Shown: positions 8,560-17,618, counted from the first letter of the stretch. The stretch: DNA of 64,000 bases from Novosphingobium album (ex Liu et al. 2023) (GCF_029076845.1 NZ_JARESE010000015.1:1-64000), one strand, 5' to 3'. Notes: generated from the letters alone by a model not told the origin. Made by a program: numbers and translations.

Positions 8560-9369
8560 ATGGCTGGAAGGCTGCAAGGCAAAGTCGCGGTGATTACCGG
8601 CGCCGCATCGGGCATGGGCAAGGCGATGGCCGAGCTGTTCAGTGCCGAGGGCGCCAGGTTGGTGCTCGCCGATATCTCGGGCAGGCAGGACGAAGTGGCC
8701 GCATCGCTCGGCACCGAGGCGGTGGGCGTGCAGTGCGACGTCTCCGACGAGGCGCAAGTGCAGGCGATGATCACCACCGCCGAGGACCGCTTCGGCCGGC
8801 TCGACGTGCTGTGCAACAATGCCGGCTTCGGCGGTCCGATGGCGCCGCTGCACACGCAGTGGGTCGAAACCTGGGACAAGGTCCACGCCACCAATCTCAA
8901 GGGCGCGTTCTTCGGCATGAAGCACGGCATCATCTCGATGCTCAAGACCGGCGGCGGTGCGATCGTGAACACGACATCGGCCTCGGCCGTGATCGGCTGG
9001 AAGCATCACGGCGTCTATGGCGCGGCCAAGGCGGGCGTGAACCAGCTCACCAAAGTCGCCGCGCTCGATTATTCGGACCAGAACATCCGCGTCAACGCGA
9101 TCGCGCCGGGCACGATGTGGACGGGCCTGGTCGAAGCCTCGAAGACGCATGACACGCCGCCGGAAAGCTTTCCGGTGCTGGCGGGCATCCCGATGGGCCG
9201 CTGGGGTCTTGCGAAAGACATCGCCAATGCCGCGCTGTTCCTCGCGAGCGACGAGGCGGCTTATGTCACGGGCGTGATCCTGCCGGTCGATGGTGGCTAC
9301 TGCATCGGCTTTTCGGGCATGGGCGCCGAGCGGCCGGGGATCGCCAGCGTCAACACCGACGGCACCTGA
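8560..9369 (+). CDS. Short-chain dehydrogenase/reductase (SDR 2)
   Basis: This 269-residue classical SDR has TGAASGMG at 13-20, NNAG at 86-89, the catalytic Ser at about 140, Tyr153 and Lys157. ADIS at the end of beta-2 (Asp38) indicates NAD(H) preference, unlike SDR 1. The C-terminal VTGVILPVDGGYCIGF motif is the usual tetramer-interface ending. The GGGAG ribosome site lies 8 bases before ATG 8560. It is expected to oxidise or reduce a hydroxy/keto intermediate alongside SDR 1; opposite cofactor preferences would allow a coupled oxidation-reduction. Substrate unknown. Confidence 0.87.
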   Translation: MAGRLQGKVAVITGAASGMGKAMAELFSAEGARLVLADISGRQDEVAASLGTEAVGVQCDVSDEAQVQAMITTAEDRFGRLDVLCNNAGFGGPMAPLHTQWVETWDKVHATNLKGAFFGMKHGIISMLKTGGGAIVNTTSASAVIGWKHHGVYGAAKAGVNQLTKVAALDYSDQNIRVNAIAPGTMWTGLVEASKTHDTPPESFPVLAGIPMGRWGLAKDIANAALFLASDEAAYVTGVILPVDGGYCIGFSGMGAERPGIASVNTDGT

Positions 9370-9454
9370 TTGTCCGGCACGCGCCGAAGTTCTTGATTTG
9401 TTCCCGTGATGGCGGTAAGCGCGATTCGCAAAGCAGCCATCGCGGGAAACGAAC

Positions 9455-9856
9455 ATGCCGGCCACCGGACAATGCCACTGCGGCGCCATCCGCTTCGAGG
9501 TTTCGGGCGAGCCCGCCTATCATGCGATGTGCCATTGCACCGATTGCCGCCGGTCAAGCGGCGCGCCCGCGATTGCCTGGGCACTGTTCCCGCGCGATGC
9601 GGTGACGATCGGCGGTGAACCCAAAGCCTATGCCTCATCCGAGAACGCCCGCCGGCATTTCTGCGCGGAATGCGGCAGCGGCCTGTTCTACACCAACGAA
9701 ACGGTCTTTCCCGGCATGATCGACGTACAGACCGCGACGCTGGACGATCCTGACGTCTTCCCGCTGCAGATCCATGTGCAAGTGGCCGAGCGGATCGGCT
9801 GGATGGAGCACGCGCACGCGCTTCCCCAGTTCGATCGCTATCCCGCCGGGGATTGA
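9455..9856 (+). CDS. GFA family (glutathione-dependent formaldehyde-activating enzyme-like) protein
   Basis: The 133-residue protein shows the zinc-binding cysteine pattern of the GFA/CENP-V fold: CHCGAIRF at about residue 7, CHCTDCRR near 28-35 and CAECGSGLFY near 68. In characterised members these cysteines bind one or two zinc ions and glutathione. Many family members are not formaldehyde enzymes, so an S-hydroxymethyl-glutathione role is only possible. It stands alone between SDR 2 and the DUF418 gene on the same strand. Confidence 0.85.
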   Translation: MPATGQCHCGAIRFEVSGEPAYHAMCHCTDCRRSSGAPAIAWALFPRDAVTIGGEPKAYASSENARRHFCAECGSGLFYTNETVFPGMIDVQTATLDDPDVFPLQIHVQVAERIGWMEHAHALPQFDRYPAGD

Positions 9857-9940
9857 CGCGCGATCGCGCGGCGGGATTCGTTACGCCGAACGGCCAATCC
9901 ATGGCATAACCTTGCCGGAAACGTCAGGGAGGCAGCGGGC

Positions 9941-11179
9941 GTGACAGGGGCTATGACCGCGGGCGAGCCCGCACCGGCGGGGCCGGCGCCGGGCAAGGAC
10001 CGGATCGAGGCGCTCGATGCGCTGCGCGGCTTCGCCCTGTTCGGCATCCTGCTGGCCAATCTCCCCTATTGGGCGGGCCTGCCTTTCGCGAGCCCCGAGG
10101 AACTGAAGGCGCTGGCGGGCCGGATCGATCTGCAGGCTTTCTCGGCCTTCTTCAACTTCGTGCTCGACGGCAAGTTCTACACGCTGTTCTCGCTGCTGTT
10201 CGGGCTCGGCTTCGCCTTGCAGCTCGATCGGCTGGAACGGCGCGGCGCGGATGGGCTGCGCATCTTCCGTCGGCGCATGGCGGCGCTGCTGCTGATCGGC
10301 TGCCTGCACATCTTCCTGATCTGGGATGGCGACATCCTGACGCTTTATGCCGCGCTGGGCTTCGCGTTGCCGCTGTTCCGGCGGACGAGCGACCGGGCCT
10401 TGCTGGTCTGGGCGCTGGCGTTCCTGTTCGGGGTGCCGGTAGCGGGCGTCGCCTTGTGCGCGGCGGCGGGGATCGAGCCGGGCGCGCCGCTTTTCGCGCT
10501 GGCCAGCGCGATCACCGCCGCGCAAGGCATCGATAATGCCAAGATCGCGCCGATCGCCTTCGTCGGGCACGGCGGCTGGCACGAATTCGTCGTCTGGCAG
10601 TCGACCGGCTGGGCCTACAACTACGGCGAGCGGCTCGATAACTGGCGCATCGCCAAAGTGCTGGGCACGATGCTGCTGGGGATGCTGGCCGGGCGCTACC
10701 TCCTGCGCGGGCAATTGCTGGAGAACCGGCGGCTGCTGTGGATCGTGCTGGTCGGCGGCCTCGTCATCGGCGTGCCGGCGAACCTGGCCTATGCGCATCT
10801 GCCGCCGCATTCGCAGGCATCGTGGTCCTCGCTGATCGGTACCGCGCCGCAAGGGCTGGCTTATGGCGCGGCGTTCCTGCTGGCCTGGCCCCATGCCCGC
10901 GCGGTGCTGGGCTTGCTCTCGCCGGTCGGGCGCATGGCGCTGACCAATTACCTGACGCAGTCGGTGGTGGGCGATCTGATCTTCTACGGGATCGGCCTGG
11001 GCATGATGGGGCGGATCGAGATCCTGTTCGTCTATGCCATCGCGCTGGTGCTCTATGCCGGGCAGATTCTCCTTTCCCGCTGGTGGCTGGCGCGTCGCCG
11101 GCAGGGCCCGATGGAAGCGCTCTGGCGGCGCATGACTTATGGCGCGCCTTCCGGCGAAGGGGCGCCGCTGGCGGCCTGA
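9941..11179 (+). CDS. DUF418 domain-containing inner-membrane protein
   Basis: This 412-residue polytopic membrane protein starts with the family signature RIEALDALRGFALFGILLAN (about residues 25-44) and ends with the DUF418 domain (GRMALTNYLTQSVVGDLIFY near residue 330, LLSRWWLARRRQGPMEALWR near the end). About ten hydrophobic segments are visible. Related proteins include acyltransferase-3-like and HGSNAT-like enzymes, but DUF418 itself has no firm function. The start is GTG 9941 with GGGAGG 9 bases upstream; ATG 9953 is the alternative. Confidence 0.85.
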   Translation: MTGAMTAGEPAPAGPAPGKDRIEALDALRGFALFGILLANLPYWAGLPFASPEELKALAGRIDLQAFSAFFNFVLDGKFYTLFSLLFGLGFALQLDRLERRGADGLRIFRRRMAALLLIGCLHIFLIWDGDILTLYAALGFALPLFRRTSDRALLVWALAFLFGVPVAGVALCAAAGIEPGAPLFALASAITAAQGIDNAKIAPIAFVGHGGWHEFVVWQSTGWAYNYGERLDNWRIAKVLGTMLLGMLAGRYLLRGQLLENRRLLWIVLVGGLVIGVPANLAYAHLPPHSQASWSSLIGTAPQGLAYGAAFLLAWPHARAVLGLLSPVGRMALTNYLTQSVVGDLIFYGIGLGMMGRIEILFVYAIALVLYAGQILLSRWWLARRRQGPMEALWRRMTYGAPSGEGAPLAA

Positions 11180-11205
11180 TCCCGCGCGGCGTCACAGGCA
11201 AAAGA

Positions 11206-11256
11206 GTGGCGGCGACCCCAGGATTGGAGAAGGCCGACTGGCCGGGCCGCCGCCAC
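11206..11256. terminator. Hairpin downstream of the DUF418 gene
   Basis: GTGGCGGCG (11206-11214) and CGCCGCCAC (11248-11256) are perfect 9-bp complementary arms, with GGCCGACTGGCC nested inside the loop. It lies 26 bp past the stop on the plus strand. No T-tract is present, so termination is only suggested. Confidence 0.35.
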
Positions 11257-11422
11257 AAGTCTTGCGAGTGATGTCGGACCGGAAAGGGAGACTTCGCGTT
11301 CGTTGAAAGCCACCCCCGAACGTCGCCCCTTCCGGCCCGTGTCCGGCTCGCTCGCGGGGTTCGCTTGCCGGACGACCTGCTTGTGGCGCAATCGCCGGCA
11401 TCGCGCCGTGGGCTAGACCACA

Positions 11423-11452
11423 CGCGCGATGTGATATTTCCCACATCGCGCG
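11423..11452. terminator. Palindromic hairpin between convergent genes
   Basis: CGCGCGATGTG-ATATTTCC-CACATCGCGCG has 11-bp perfect arms and sits 13 bp after the stop of the minus-strand Crp-type gene, between convergent genes. That position favours a bidirectional transcription stop. Its core TGTGA-N6-CCACA also resembles a CRP-family operator, so autoregulatory binding by the neighbouring Crp-type protein is an alternative. Confidence 0.45.
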
Positions 11453-11465
11453 GGCGGGAATGCTC

Positions 11466-12203
11466 CTAATCGAGTGCGCGGCCGATCCCGGCCTGGCTGG
11501 CGCGCTGGATCAGCTCGACATCGCCCGCGGCGGCGCGCACGATCTCGGCCAGCCGGGTCACGTCCTCGACACTCAGCCTGCGGCCTTCGCTCACGGTGAT
11601 GCCCTGCTTCTGCAGGTATTGCAGCTCGCGCGTCACCGCCTCGCGGTGAGTGCCGATCCGGTTGGCCAGCTCGACATGCGTGGGCGAAGGCGCGATCAGG
11701 GCGCTGTTGCCGGTGATCCCGGCATCAAGGCTGAGCCGCAGCAGCTCGCAATGCAGCCGGCTGCGCACGGCCAGCGCGTTCAGCTCGAACACCCGCTCGG
11801 TCATGCCGCGCATCAGCCGCACCAGCCGCTTGGTCAGCCAGTCGGCGCAGCGCGGATCGCCCAGCATCGCTTCCTTGAACGCCGCGCCGGGAATGCGCGC
11901 CAGCGTGGACTTGCTGGTGGCGGTGACGGTGGCCGAACGGGGCTGATCGTCAAGCGCGGCGAATTCCCCCACCAGATCGCCCGGCCCGGCATCGTTGAGG
12001 ATGATCTCGCGGCCGTTGCGCGAAACCAGCTCGATCCGCAGCGATCCCTCGATCACCACGAAGACCTCGTTGGTCGCATCCTGGTGGCCCATGACGATCT
12101 GGCCCGATCGCAGCGTCGCCAGCCGGGCGTGCGGCAGCAGCGCTTCGCCGATCGGCGCCGGCAGCAGGCCGAGCAGCGCATCGAGACGGGCTGAACCTGA
12201 CAT
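11466..12203 (-). CDS. Crp/Fnr family transcriptional regulator
   Basis: The 245-residue protein has an N-terminal cyclic-nucleotide-type beta-barrel (about 15-130; GPGDLVGEFAALDDQPRSAT matches the phosphate-binding cassette) and a C-terminal winged helix (PTHVELANRIGTHREAVTRE, about 180-199). There is no N-terminal cysteine cluster, so it is not an iron-sulfur FNR; the conserved GEFA and R-S-A-T residues are compatible with cNMP binding. The start ATG 12203 follows GCTAGGAGG at close spacing. It is the first visible gene downstream of the VOC gene on the minus strand, with a 10-bp gap, so all three minus genes may be one transcript. Confidence 0.87.
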   Translation of the reverse strand: MSGSARLDALLGLLPAPIGEALLPHARLATLRSGQIVMGHQDATNEVFVVIEGSLRIELVSRNGREIILNDAGPGDLVGEFAALDDQPRSATVTATSKSTLARIPGAAFKEAMLGDPRCADWLTKRLVRLMRGMTERVFELNALAVRSRLHCELLRLSLDAGITGNSALIAPSPTHVELANRIGTHREAVTRELQYLQKQGITVSEGRRLSVEDVTRLAEIVRAAAGDVELIQRASQAGIGRALD

Positions 12204-12213
12204 CGCTTGCCTC

Positions 12214-12717
12214 CTAGCTTGCCGGCGCGGCTCCCGCGAGCGCCGGGTCCATCCACAGGTATTCGGTATAGTGGCCGATGCGCTGGCGCGTATCGACATA
12301 GCAGAAGCAGACCTTCGCCTGCGGGTCCGGCTCGGCCGGGAACAGGAACGCGAATTCGTCGCCGCTGGCGCGGACATCGTCAAGCAGGCGCGCCCAGTTG
12401 TCATAGCCGCCTTCCACCGCGATGGCGACGTGGTGGAAATTGAGGATATGGCCGCCCAGATCGACTTCGTCGGTATAGATCTCGGTCGCGCCGGCGACCG
12501 GCTGGATGATCTCGAACTGGTTGGCGCCGATATCTGCCATCGCCGCCTTTACCGAAAGCGTGCGCTTCTGGCCGAAGGACATGACCTCGATGGTCGATTC
12601 CGATCGGCGGAAGCCGGTGATGCCAAGCTGGTCGCGCGCGTGCGCGATCGCCGCGTCCATGTCGCGCGTGATGTAGCTCATCTGGAAGAGCTGGCCATAG
12701 CGATCGCCGATATGCAT
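12214..12717 (-). CDS. VOC family (glyoxalase/bleomycin resistance fold) protein
   Basis: This 167-residue protein shows the two betaalphabetabetabeta modules of the vicinal-oxygen-chelate fold. Likely metal ligands are the His in NFHHVAIAV (about 93-94) and the Glu in GHYTEYLW (about 153). The first metal position is less clear. Members include glyoxalases, epimerases and ring-cleavage dioxygenases. The gap to the sulfotransferase gene upstream is 4 bp, and the pair with the Crp-type regulator forms a compact minus-strand unit. Specific chemistry is not predictable. Confidence 0.75.
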   Translation of the reverse strand: MHIGDRYGQLFQMSYITRDMDAAIAHARDQLGITGFRRSESTIEVMSFGQKRTLSVKAAMADIGANQFEIIQPVAGATEIYTDEVDLGGHILNFHHVAIAVEGGYDNWARLLDDVRASGDEFAFLFPAEPDPQAKVCFCYVDTRQRIGHYTEYLWMDPALAGAAPAS

Positions 12718-12721
12718 CGGA

Positions 12722-13867
12722 TCACGACCTTACCGGAATCGCATGGCGTTCGATATAGTCCGCGAAGGCGGCATGGACGCCTTGCCGGGTCAGGCCATAT
12801 TCCTCCAGCGAATAGTCGTGCTTGCCGTGCTTGCCCTTGGGGTTGGCGGCCAGGTAGGCGTCCATCGCGGCTAGCGCCCGCGGCGTGAGCGGTTCGTCGA
12901 AACGCTGGTAGATGCGCCGCACCTCGGTGATGGGATCGCGCATCACATCGGCATATTGCACGTCCAGGATCGCGTCCTGCCCGTGCTTGTCGCGGAACGC
13001 CTGCTGCCGGTCGATCATCAGGCGGAAGGTCTCGACAAAGGTCTCGCCGATGCGGTGGAGATCGACCTTGTCGGAATAGACCTGCCGCACATGCTTGATC
13101 AGGCTGCCGATCGAGCCGAGCACTTCGGCCGGATCGCGATGCGTCATCACCAGTTGCGCGTCGGGATAGATTTCGGTCAGTGCGTCAAGGAACAGCGGGT
13201 GCCAGGGGTTCTTCAGCGTCCAGCGGCCCGGCGCTTCGGCCTGGAGAAGCTGGAGCAGGCGCTTGTGATAGCGGAAAGCGGGCCGGTAATCCGCCCGGTG
13301 CAGGAACCAGTCGCGATAGCTCGGGATATCGGCCTGCGCCTCATAGACTTGCGCACAGAACGAAGGCGCCATGGCGAACTGGCATTCGGTGGGGCTGTCC
13401 GCGTCTTCATAGTGGATCGCGGCGATCTGCGGCATGAACTTGAGCGCCATCTGCGTCTTGTCCTGCATGGCCTGGTATCGCGGCCCGGCGTGCAGTTCCC
13501 CGGGGCGGGGCGGCGGCACCGGATCATAGGCCTCCCAGCGCAGGAACGATCGCCGCGCCGGGTCCGCGTGCAGCAGGTTGATCAGCAGGGTCGTGCCGGT
13601 GCGCGGCAGGCCGAAGACGAACAGCGGCTTTTCCACCGGCCGTTCCAACAGCTCGGGATGGCGCGATAGCCAGTCTTCCACTTTCATCCGGTTGGCCATC
13701 TGGGTGACGAGATCGGCGTTGGCCATCTCCAGGCCGCGTGCGGTGAAATGGGCTTCCTCCCCATAGGCCCGGCACAGCAGTTCCAGCCCTTCGCGGATCG
13801 CCGGATCGCCGATATCGGTCAGCCCCGTCTGCCTGCTGGCCGCTTCGATCACGTCGTCGGCAGTCAT
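12722..13867 (-). CDS. Sulfotransferase family protein (copy 2)
   Basis: This second PAPS-dependent sulfotransferase-like enzyme has 381 residues from ATG 13867. The phosphosulfate loop GLPRTGTT is at 86-93, WTLKNPWHP at about 216 and the 3'-phosphate segment VMTHRDPAEVLGS at 240-252. It differs strongly from copy 1 (RTGTT for RSGTT, LKNP for LKGF), so it is a different subfamily and not a recent duplicate. The start was chosen for the GGGGGGTG stretch ahead of it; an in-frame extension of 22 residues to 13933 is possible. It is divergent from SDR 3. Acceptor substrate unknown. Confidence 0.85.
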   Translation of the reverse strand: MTADDVIEAASRQTGLTDIGDPAIREGLELLCRAYGEEAHFTARGLEMANADLVTQMANRMKVEDWLSRHPELLERPVEKPLFVFGLPRTGTTLLINLLHADPARRSFLRWEAYDPVPPPRPGELHAGPRYQAMQDKTQMALKFMPQIAAIHYEDADSPTECQFAMAPSFCAQVYEAQADIPSYRDWFLHRADYRPAFRYHKRLLQLLQAEAPGRWTLKNPWHPLFLDALTEIYPDAQLVMTHRDPAEVLGSIGSLIKHVRQVYSDKVDLHRIGETFVETFRLMIDRQQAFRDKHGQDAILDVQYADVMRDPITEVRRIYQRFDEPLTPRALAAMDAYLAANPKGKHGKHDYSLEEYGLTRQGVHAAFADYIERHAIPVRS

Positions 13868-13997
13868 CCCATCACCCCCCATCGCTTGTTCGTTCGTCCG
13901 ATTGGTCATGAATGGGGGACTCTGCGATTGCAAGGCGTGCCCCGGTTATGCAACCTGCCGGCGAAAAGGGACTGTACCGACGGGAGCGGCTGAAAAC

Positions 13998-14783
13998 ATG
14001 GAATTGAGCGAGGCAAGGCACGCCTTCATCACGGGCGGGGCCAGCGGGCTGGGTCTTGGTATCGCGCAAGCGATGGCCCGGCGGGGAATCGCGGTAACGA
14101 TTGCCGACATCAACGAAGAAGCATTGGCCGAAGTGATCGCCGCGAACGATGATCGCTGGCACGGCGCCCTGCTCGACACGCGTGACCGCGAAGGCTGGAA
14201 GCGCGTGAAGGCCGGGGCCGAGGCCGCGTTCGGCCCGGTCGACATCCTGGTCAACAATGCCGGCATCGCGCCCAATGGCCAGCAGTTCGCCGACATGGAC
14301 CCGGAAAGCTTCGATCGCATCATCGCCATCAACCTTGTCGGCATCGCCAACGGCGTCTTCGCCTTCGCCGCCGAAATGCGCGATCGCGGGCGCGGCCATA
14401 TCGTCAACACCTCGTCGCAGGCCGGGCTGACCGCCAGCGTGCCGGGCGTCGGCGCCTATGCCGTGGCCAAGTTCGGCGTCACCGCGCTCAGCGAAGGGCT
14501 GCGCAAGGAACTGGCGCCGCACGGCGTGGGCGTCTCGGCGCTGTGCCCGGGCTATGTCACCACCAACCTGGCGCAGAACACCGTGCGCATTGGCGGGCAA
14601 GTGCGCCAGTCGCCGATGGCGATCCCGCAATCGGCGATCACGCCCGGGCAAGTGGGCGAGATGGTTGCCGAAGGCATCGCGCGCAACGATGCCTATATCA
14701 TCACCCATCCCGATGCCTGGCCTTCGGTGGAGAAGCGCATGAATGCCATCCATGCCGCCTGCCTCGCGCGCGAAACCGCATGA
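13998..14783 (+). CDS. Short-chain dehydrogenase/reductase (SDR 3)
   Basis: This 261-residue classical SDR has TGGASGLG at 12-19, Asp37 in ADINEE (NAD-type), NNAG at 86-89, Ser139/140, Tyr154 and Lys158. The C-terminal substrate region is of the broad hydroxy-compound type. The start ATG 13998 follows CGGGAGCGG. Its stop overlaps the next gene by ATGA (14780-14783), so it is translationally coupled to the NTF2-like protein. That suggests the two act on one substrate. Confidence 0.87.
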   Translation: MELSEARHAFITGGASGLGLGIAQAMARRGIAVTIADINEEALAEVIAANDDRWHGALLDTRDREGWKRVKAGAEAAFGPVDILVNNAGIAPNGQQFADMDPESFDRIIAINLVGIANGVFAFAAEMRDRGRGHIVNTSSQAGLTASVPGVGAYAVAKFGVTALSEGLRKELAPHGVGVSALCPGYVTTNLAQNTVRIGGQVRQSPMAIPQSAITPGQVGEMVAEGIARNDAYIITHPDAWPSVEKRMNAIHAACLARETA

Positions 14784-15202
14784 CCGCCACCAGCGAAACC
14801 ATCGCGGCGAAAGCTGCGATCGCCGATCTGATCCACCAGTACGCCCGGCTGGTCCGCCGCGACCAGCCCGAGGGGCTGGGGGCGCTGTTCGCCCCCGGCG
14901 GCACGTTCGAAGTGCGCGAGGGGCATCCCTCGCTGCCCGAATTCCGCCTGCGCAGCCGGTTCGAAAGCCCGGAGGATCTTGTCGCCTATCTGGAGCAGGG
15001 GAAGGGCAAGCCGCATCCGGTGCCGCTGATCCACAACCTGATGATCGCGATCGAGGGCGATACCGCGACGGCCGATTGCGTGATGGAAGCGCAGATCCAC
15101 GGCACCGTGCACAAGGTCTTCGGCGAATATCACGACAGCTTCGTCAAGGTGGATGGCGCGTGGCGCTTCAGCGCGCGGATCTACACGATGTTCACCAGCT
15201 GA
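14780..15202 (+). CDS. Nuclear transport factor 2-like / SnoaL-like protein
   Basis: The 140-residue protein is a single NTF2-type cone fold: an N-terminal helix (IADLIHQYARLVRRDQPEG) followed by LGALFAPGGTFEV and C-terminal strands ending FVKVDGAWRFSARIYTMF. Family members include polyketide cyclases, steroid isomerases, dehydratases and non-catalytic binding proteins. A tyrosine at about residue 22 (HQYAR) sits where many members place an active-site residue. It is coupled to SDR 3 by a 4-bp overlap. Role in the pathway unknown. Confidence 0.8.
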   Translation: MTATSETIAAKAAIADLIHQYARLVRRDQPEGLGALFAPGGTFEVREGHPSLPEFRLRSRFESPEDLVAYLEQGKGKPHPVPLIHNLMIAIEGDTATADCVMEAQIHGTVHKVFGEYHDSFVKVDGAWRFSARIYTMFTS

Positions 15203-15224
15203 GCGGGCGGGGGGCGGACGATCC

Positions 15225-15893
15225 ATGGCGGTTCCGGTGATCACCAGGGCGCTGGGCTTCTGGTCGGCCGCCGGCTGCGCGGTGCTGGGCCTGCTTTATG
15301 TCGGGTTGCAGCTTTGCGAGTGGCTGGGCGTGCTCGGCTCGGCTGGCGGCCCGCGAAGCGCCAGCACCGCCTCCGGGCTGGTGCTGATCCTCACCCCGTC
15401 GCTGCTGCTGGGTTCGGCCTTCATCGCCACGATGGCCGCGCTGCACGAGGCGGCACCGGCCAGCCGCAAGGCCCTGACGCTGGCCGCGCTCGCTTTCGCG
15501 ATTGCCTATGCGACGCTCACCGGCATGGTCTATTTCGTCCAGCTCACGCTGGTCGTGCCGCGCATGGCCGCGCATGACACGGGCGATATCGGCCTGCTGC
15601 TGTTCGTGCCTTACCGCTCGTTCCTCTTCGCCGTCGATCTGCTGGGCTACAGCTTCATGAGCCTGGCCACGCTGTTTGGCGCGTTCGGCCTGCCGGCCGC
15701 CCGTTTCGCGCGGCCGGCCCGGCTGGCGATGATCGCCAACGGGGCGCTGCTGCCATTCCTGGCGCTGCAGATGTACGTCCCCGCGCTCATCTGGCCCGCC
15801 GCCGCCTGGGCCGTGACGTTCCCCGCCGCGATGGTGCTGCTCGCGCGGCTGTTCCGCGCCTTGCCGTCAGGGCTGAATGGCGAGCGGCCCTAG
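15225..15893 (+). CDS. Hypothetical integral membrane protein
   Basis: This 222-residue product has about six hydrophobic segments (for example around residues 8-27, 50-68, 82-104, 118-145, 160-190 and 195-212). No domain is recognised. It begins at ATG 15225, 22 bp after the NTF2-like gene, and so continues the SDR 3 operon. Its stop shares the palindromic CTAG with the stop of the convergent aldo/keto reductase, leaving no intergenic DNA. A transport or membrane-anchoring role is possible but unsupported. Confidence 0.7.
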   Translation: MAVPVITRALGFWSAAGCAVLGLLYVGLQLCEWLGVLGSAGGPRSASTASGLVLILTPSLLLGSAFIATMAALHEAAPASRKALTLAALAFAIAYATLTGMVYFVQLTLVVPRMAAHDTGDIGLLLFVPYRSFLFAVDLLGYSFMSLATLFGAFGLPAARFARPARLAMIANGALLPFLALQMYVPALIWPAAAWAVTFPAAMVLLARLFRALPSGLNGERP

Positions 15894-16948
15894 CCGCGTT
15901 CCTCCACCGTCACGCCGCCGAACATCATGCTTTCGGCCGGCGACTTGATGATGTCGATCGGGAAGACCCGGGGCACCGCGCTCACTTCGTCGAGCCGGGC
16001 GAGGTGCGCGTCGTCAAGGGTGATCGCCAGCGCGCCGAGATTGTCGTCAAGCTGCGCGGGCGTGCGCGCGCCGAGCACCGGGGCGGCGACGCCGGGCCGG
16101 GTCAGCAGCCAGGCCAGCGCGACTTGCGCCGGGGTGCAGCCCACTTCGCCCGCCACCGCGCGCACGACGTCGGCGATGGCGAGGCTCTTTTCGTTGAGCC
16201 GCCCGGTCATCACGTTCTGCCCCTTGCGCGAGCCGATGTCGGCCTCGCCGGCCAGGTCCGCGCGCGTGTACTTGCCGGTCAGCACGCCGCCGCCCAGCGG
16301 CGACCACGGGCACACGCCCAGCCCCATCTCGCGCGCCATCGGCACCAGTTCGCGCTCCACGGTGCGTTCGGCCAGGCTGTAGGAGATCTGCAAGGCGCAG
16401 AACTGGCTCCAGCCGCGCAGCTCGGCGATCGCCTGCATCCGGCTGGCCTGCCATGCGGGCGTATCCGACAACGCGATGTAGAGCACTTTGCCCGATCGCA
16501 CGAGATCGTCGAACGCGCGCAGGATCTCGTCCACCGGCGTCCTGAAATCCCACATGTGTAGGTAGAGCAGGTCGATATAGTCGGTGCCCAGGCGCTTGAG
16601 GCTGGCCTCGACCGAGCGGACCATGTTCTTGCGCGAATTGCCCGCCGCGTTGGGATCGCCCGGCCGCGTGGTCAGCGAATACTTGGTCGAGATTACGATC
16701 CGCTCGCGCCGGTCGCCCAGCAGCTTGCCCAGCAGCGTTTCGGAGCCGCCCATCTGGCCATAGAAATTGGCCGTGTCGATGAAGTTGCCGCCCCGGTCGA
16801 TGTAGCTATCGACCATCCGGGCCGCTTCCTCGTCGGTCGAGCCCCAGGCGCCCGGGCCGACGCCGAACGTCATCGCGCCAAGGCATAGCGGCGAGACGCG
16901 CAGCCCCGATCGTCCCAGCAGTCGGTAGTGGTCAAGTTGCGTCGCCAT
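15890..16948 (-). CDS. Aldo/keto reductase
   Basis: This 352-residue NAD(P)H-dependent aldo/keto reductase has a TIM barrel with the catalytic tetrad visible as Asp and Tyr in NFIDTANFYGQ (about 54-64), Lys in VISTKYSL (about 88) and His in LLYLHMWD (about 131). The C-terminal VLGARTPAQLDDNLGAL is the 2'-phosphate-binding ending typical of AKR families that use NADPH. The start overlaps the end of the TetR gene by 17 bp, so regulator and enzyme are co-expressed. Aldehydes or ketones, including products of the LuxC/LuxE-like pair across the divergent promoter, are possible substrates. Confidence 0.88.
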   Translation of the reverse strand: MATQLDHYRLLGRSGLRVSPLCLGAMTFGVGPGAWGSTDEEAARMVDSYIDRGGNFIDTANFYGQMGGSETLLGKLLGDRRERIVISTKYSLTTRPGDPNAAGNSRKNMVRSVEASLKRLGTDYIDLLYLHMWDFRTPVDEILRAFDDLVRSGKVLYIALSDTPAWQASRMQAIAELRGWSQFCALQISYSLAERTVERELVPMAREMGLGVCPWSPLGGGVLTGKYTRADLAGEADIGSRKGQNVMTGRLNEKSLAIADVVRAVAGEVGCTPAQVALAWLLTRPGVAAPVLGARTPAQLDDNLGALAITLDDAHLARLDEVSAVPRVFPIDIIKSPAESMMFGGVTVEERG

Positions 16949-17618
16949 CGTCTCTCTCCCTCAGGTCCATCGTGCTTCTGGCGCGGGCGAAGCCGCCCGT
17001 CGACATGCGCGTGAATTGCTCGGCGGTATGGTCAAGATCGGCCTGCCCGCCGCCGAAATGCCGGTCGAGCGCGATCGCGAAGAGCATACCGAAATTGGCC
17101 AGGCCGACGAAATCGAGATCGAGCCCCTCGCGCGCCAGCCCGTCGAGGATTTCGCCGCGCGCGTGGATCAGCGGCGCGATGTGCTCGCGATAGAGCTTTC
17201 CCCCAAGCTCGGGGTCGCTGAACAGCGCGGCGGTGAACAGCGGGAAGATATCAACCATGTCGCCGACATGACGCTGTGCCGAAGCGCGGGCGAGGGCGGC
17301 CATCTCGTCCGCCGTCGTGGCGGTCTCGTAGATCTCCTTGCGTTCATGCATACCGCGCATCGCGTCGATCAGCGGCTGGACCACCGCTTCCTGGAACAGC
17401 GCTTCCTTGGAGGGGAAGTGCTCGAAGATCGTCGCCTGGTTGACCGAGGCGGCACGGGCGATGTCGCGCGTGCGCGCGCCTTTCAGGTTGGCTTCGGCGA
17501 AGACCTGCTGCGCGGCGGCGATGATCTGTTTGCGCCGCTCTGCCGCCGGCATGTAGGTGCGCCGCCGCCGGGGCGCGGTTTCGGCGTGCTTTCCTGCGGT
17601 CTTGCTCGTCGATGCCAC
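16932..17618 (-). CDS. TetR/AcrR family transcriptional regulator
   Basis: The 228-residue protein has an N-terminal TetR helix-turn-helix at about residues 28-75 (RRKQIIAAAQQVFAEANLKG, then TRDIARAASVNQATIFEHFP) and a helical ligand-binding domain behind it. The N-terminus is rich in Arg/Lys. It is divergent from the LuxE-like gene; the 154-bp region between them has a dyad that suits a TetR operator. It probably represses the LuxE-LuxC operon and itself with the aldo/keto reductase. The inducer is unknown, perhaps an acyl-CoA or aldehyde. Confidence 0.87.
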   Translation of the reverse strand: MASTSKTAGKHAETAPRRRRTYMPAAERRKQIIAAAQQVFAEANLKGARTRDIARAASVNQATIFEHFPSKEALFQEAVVQPLIDAMRGMHERKEIYETATTADEMAALARASAQRHVGDMVDIFPLFTAALFSDPELGGKLYREHIAPLIHARGEILDGLAREGLDLDFVGLANFGMLFAIALDRHFGGGQADLDHTAEQFTRMSTGGFARARSTMDLRERDDGDAT

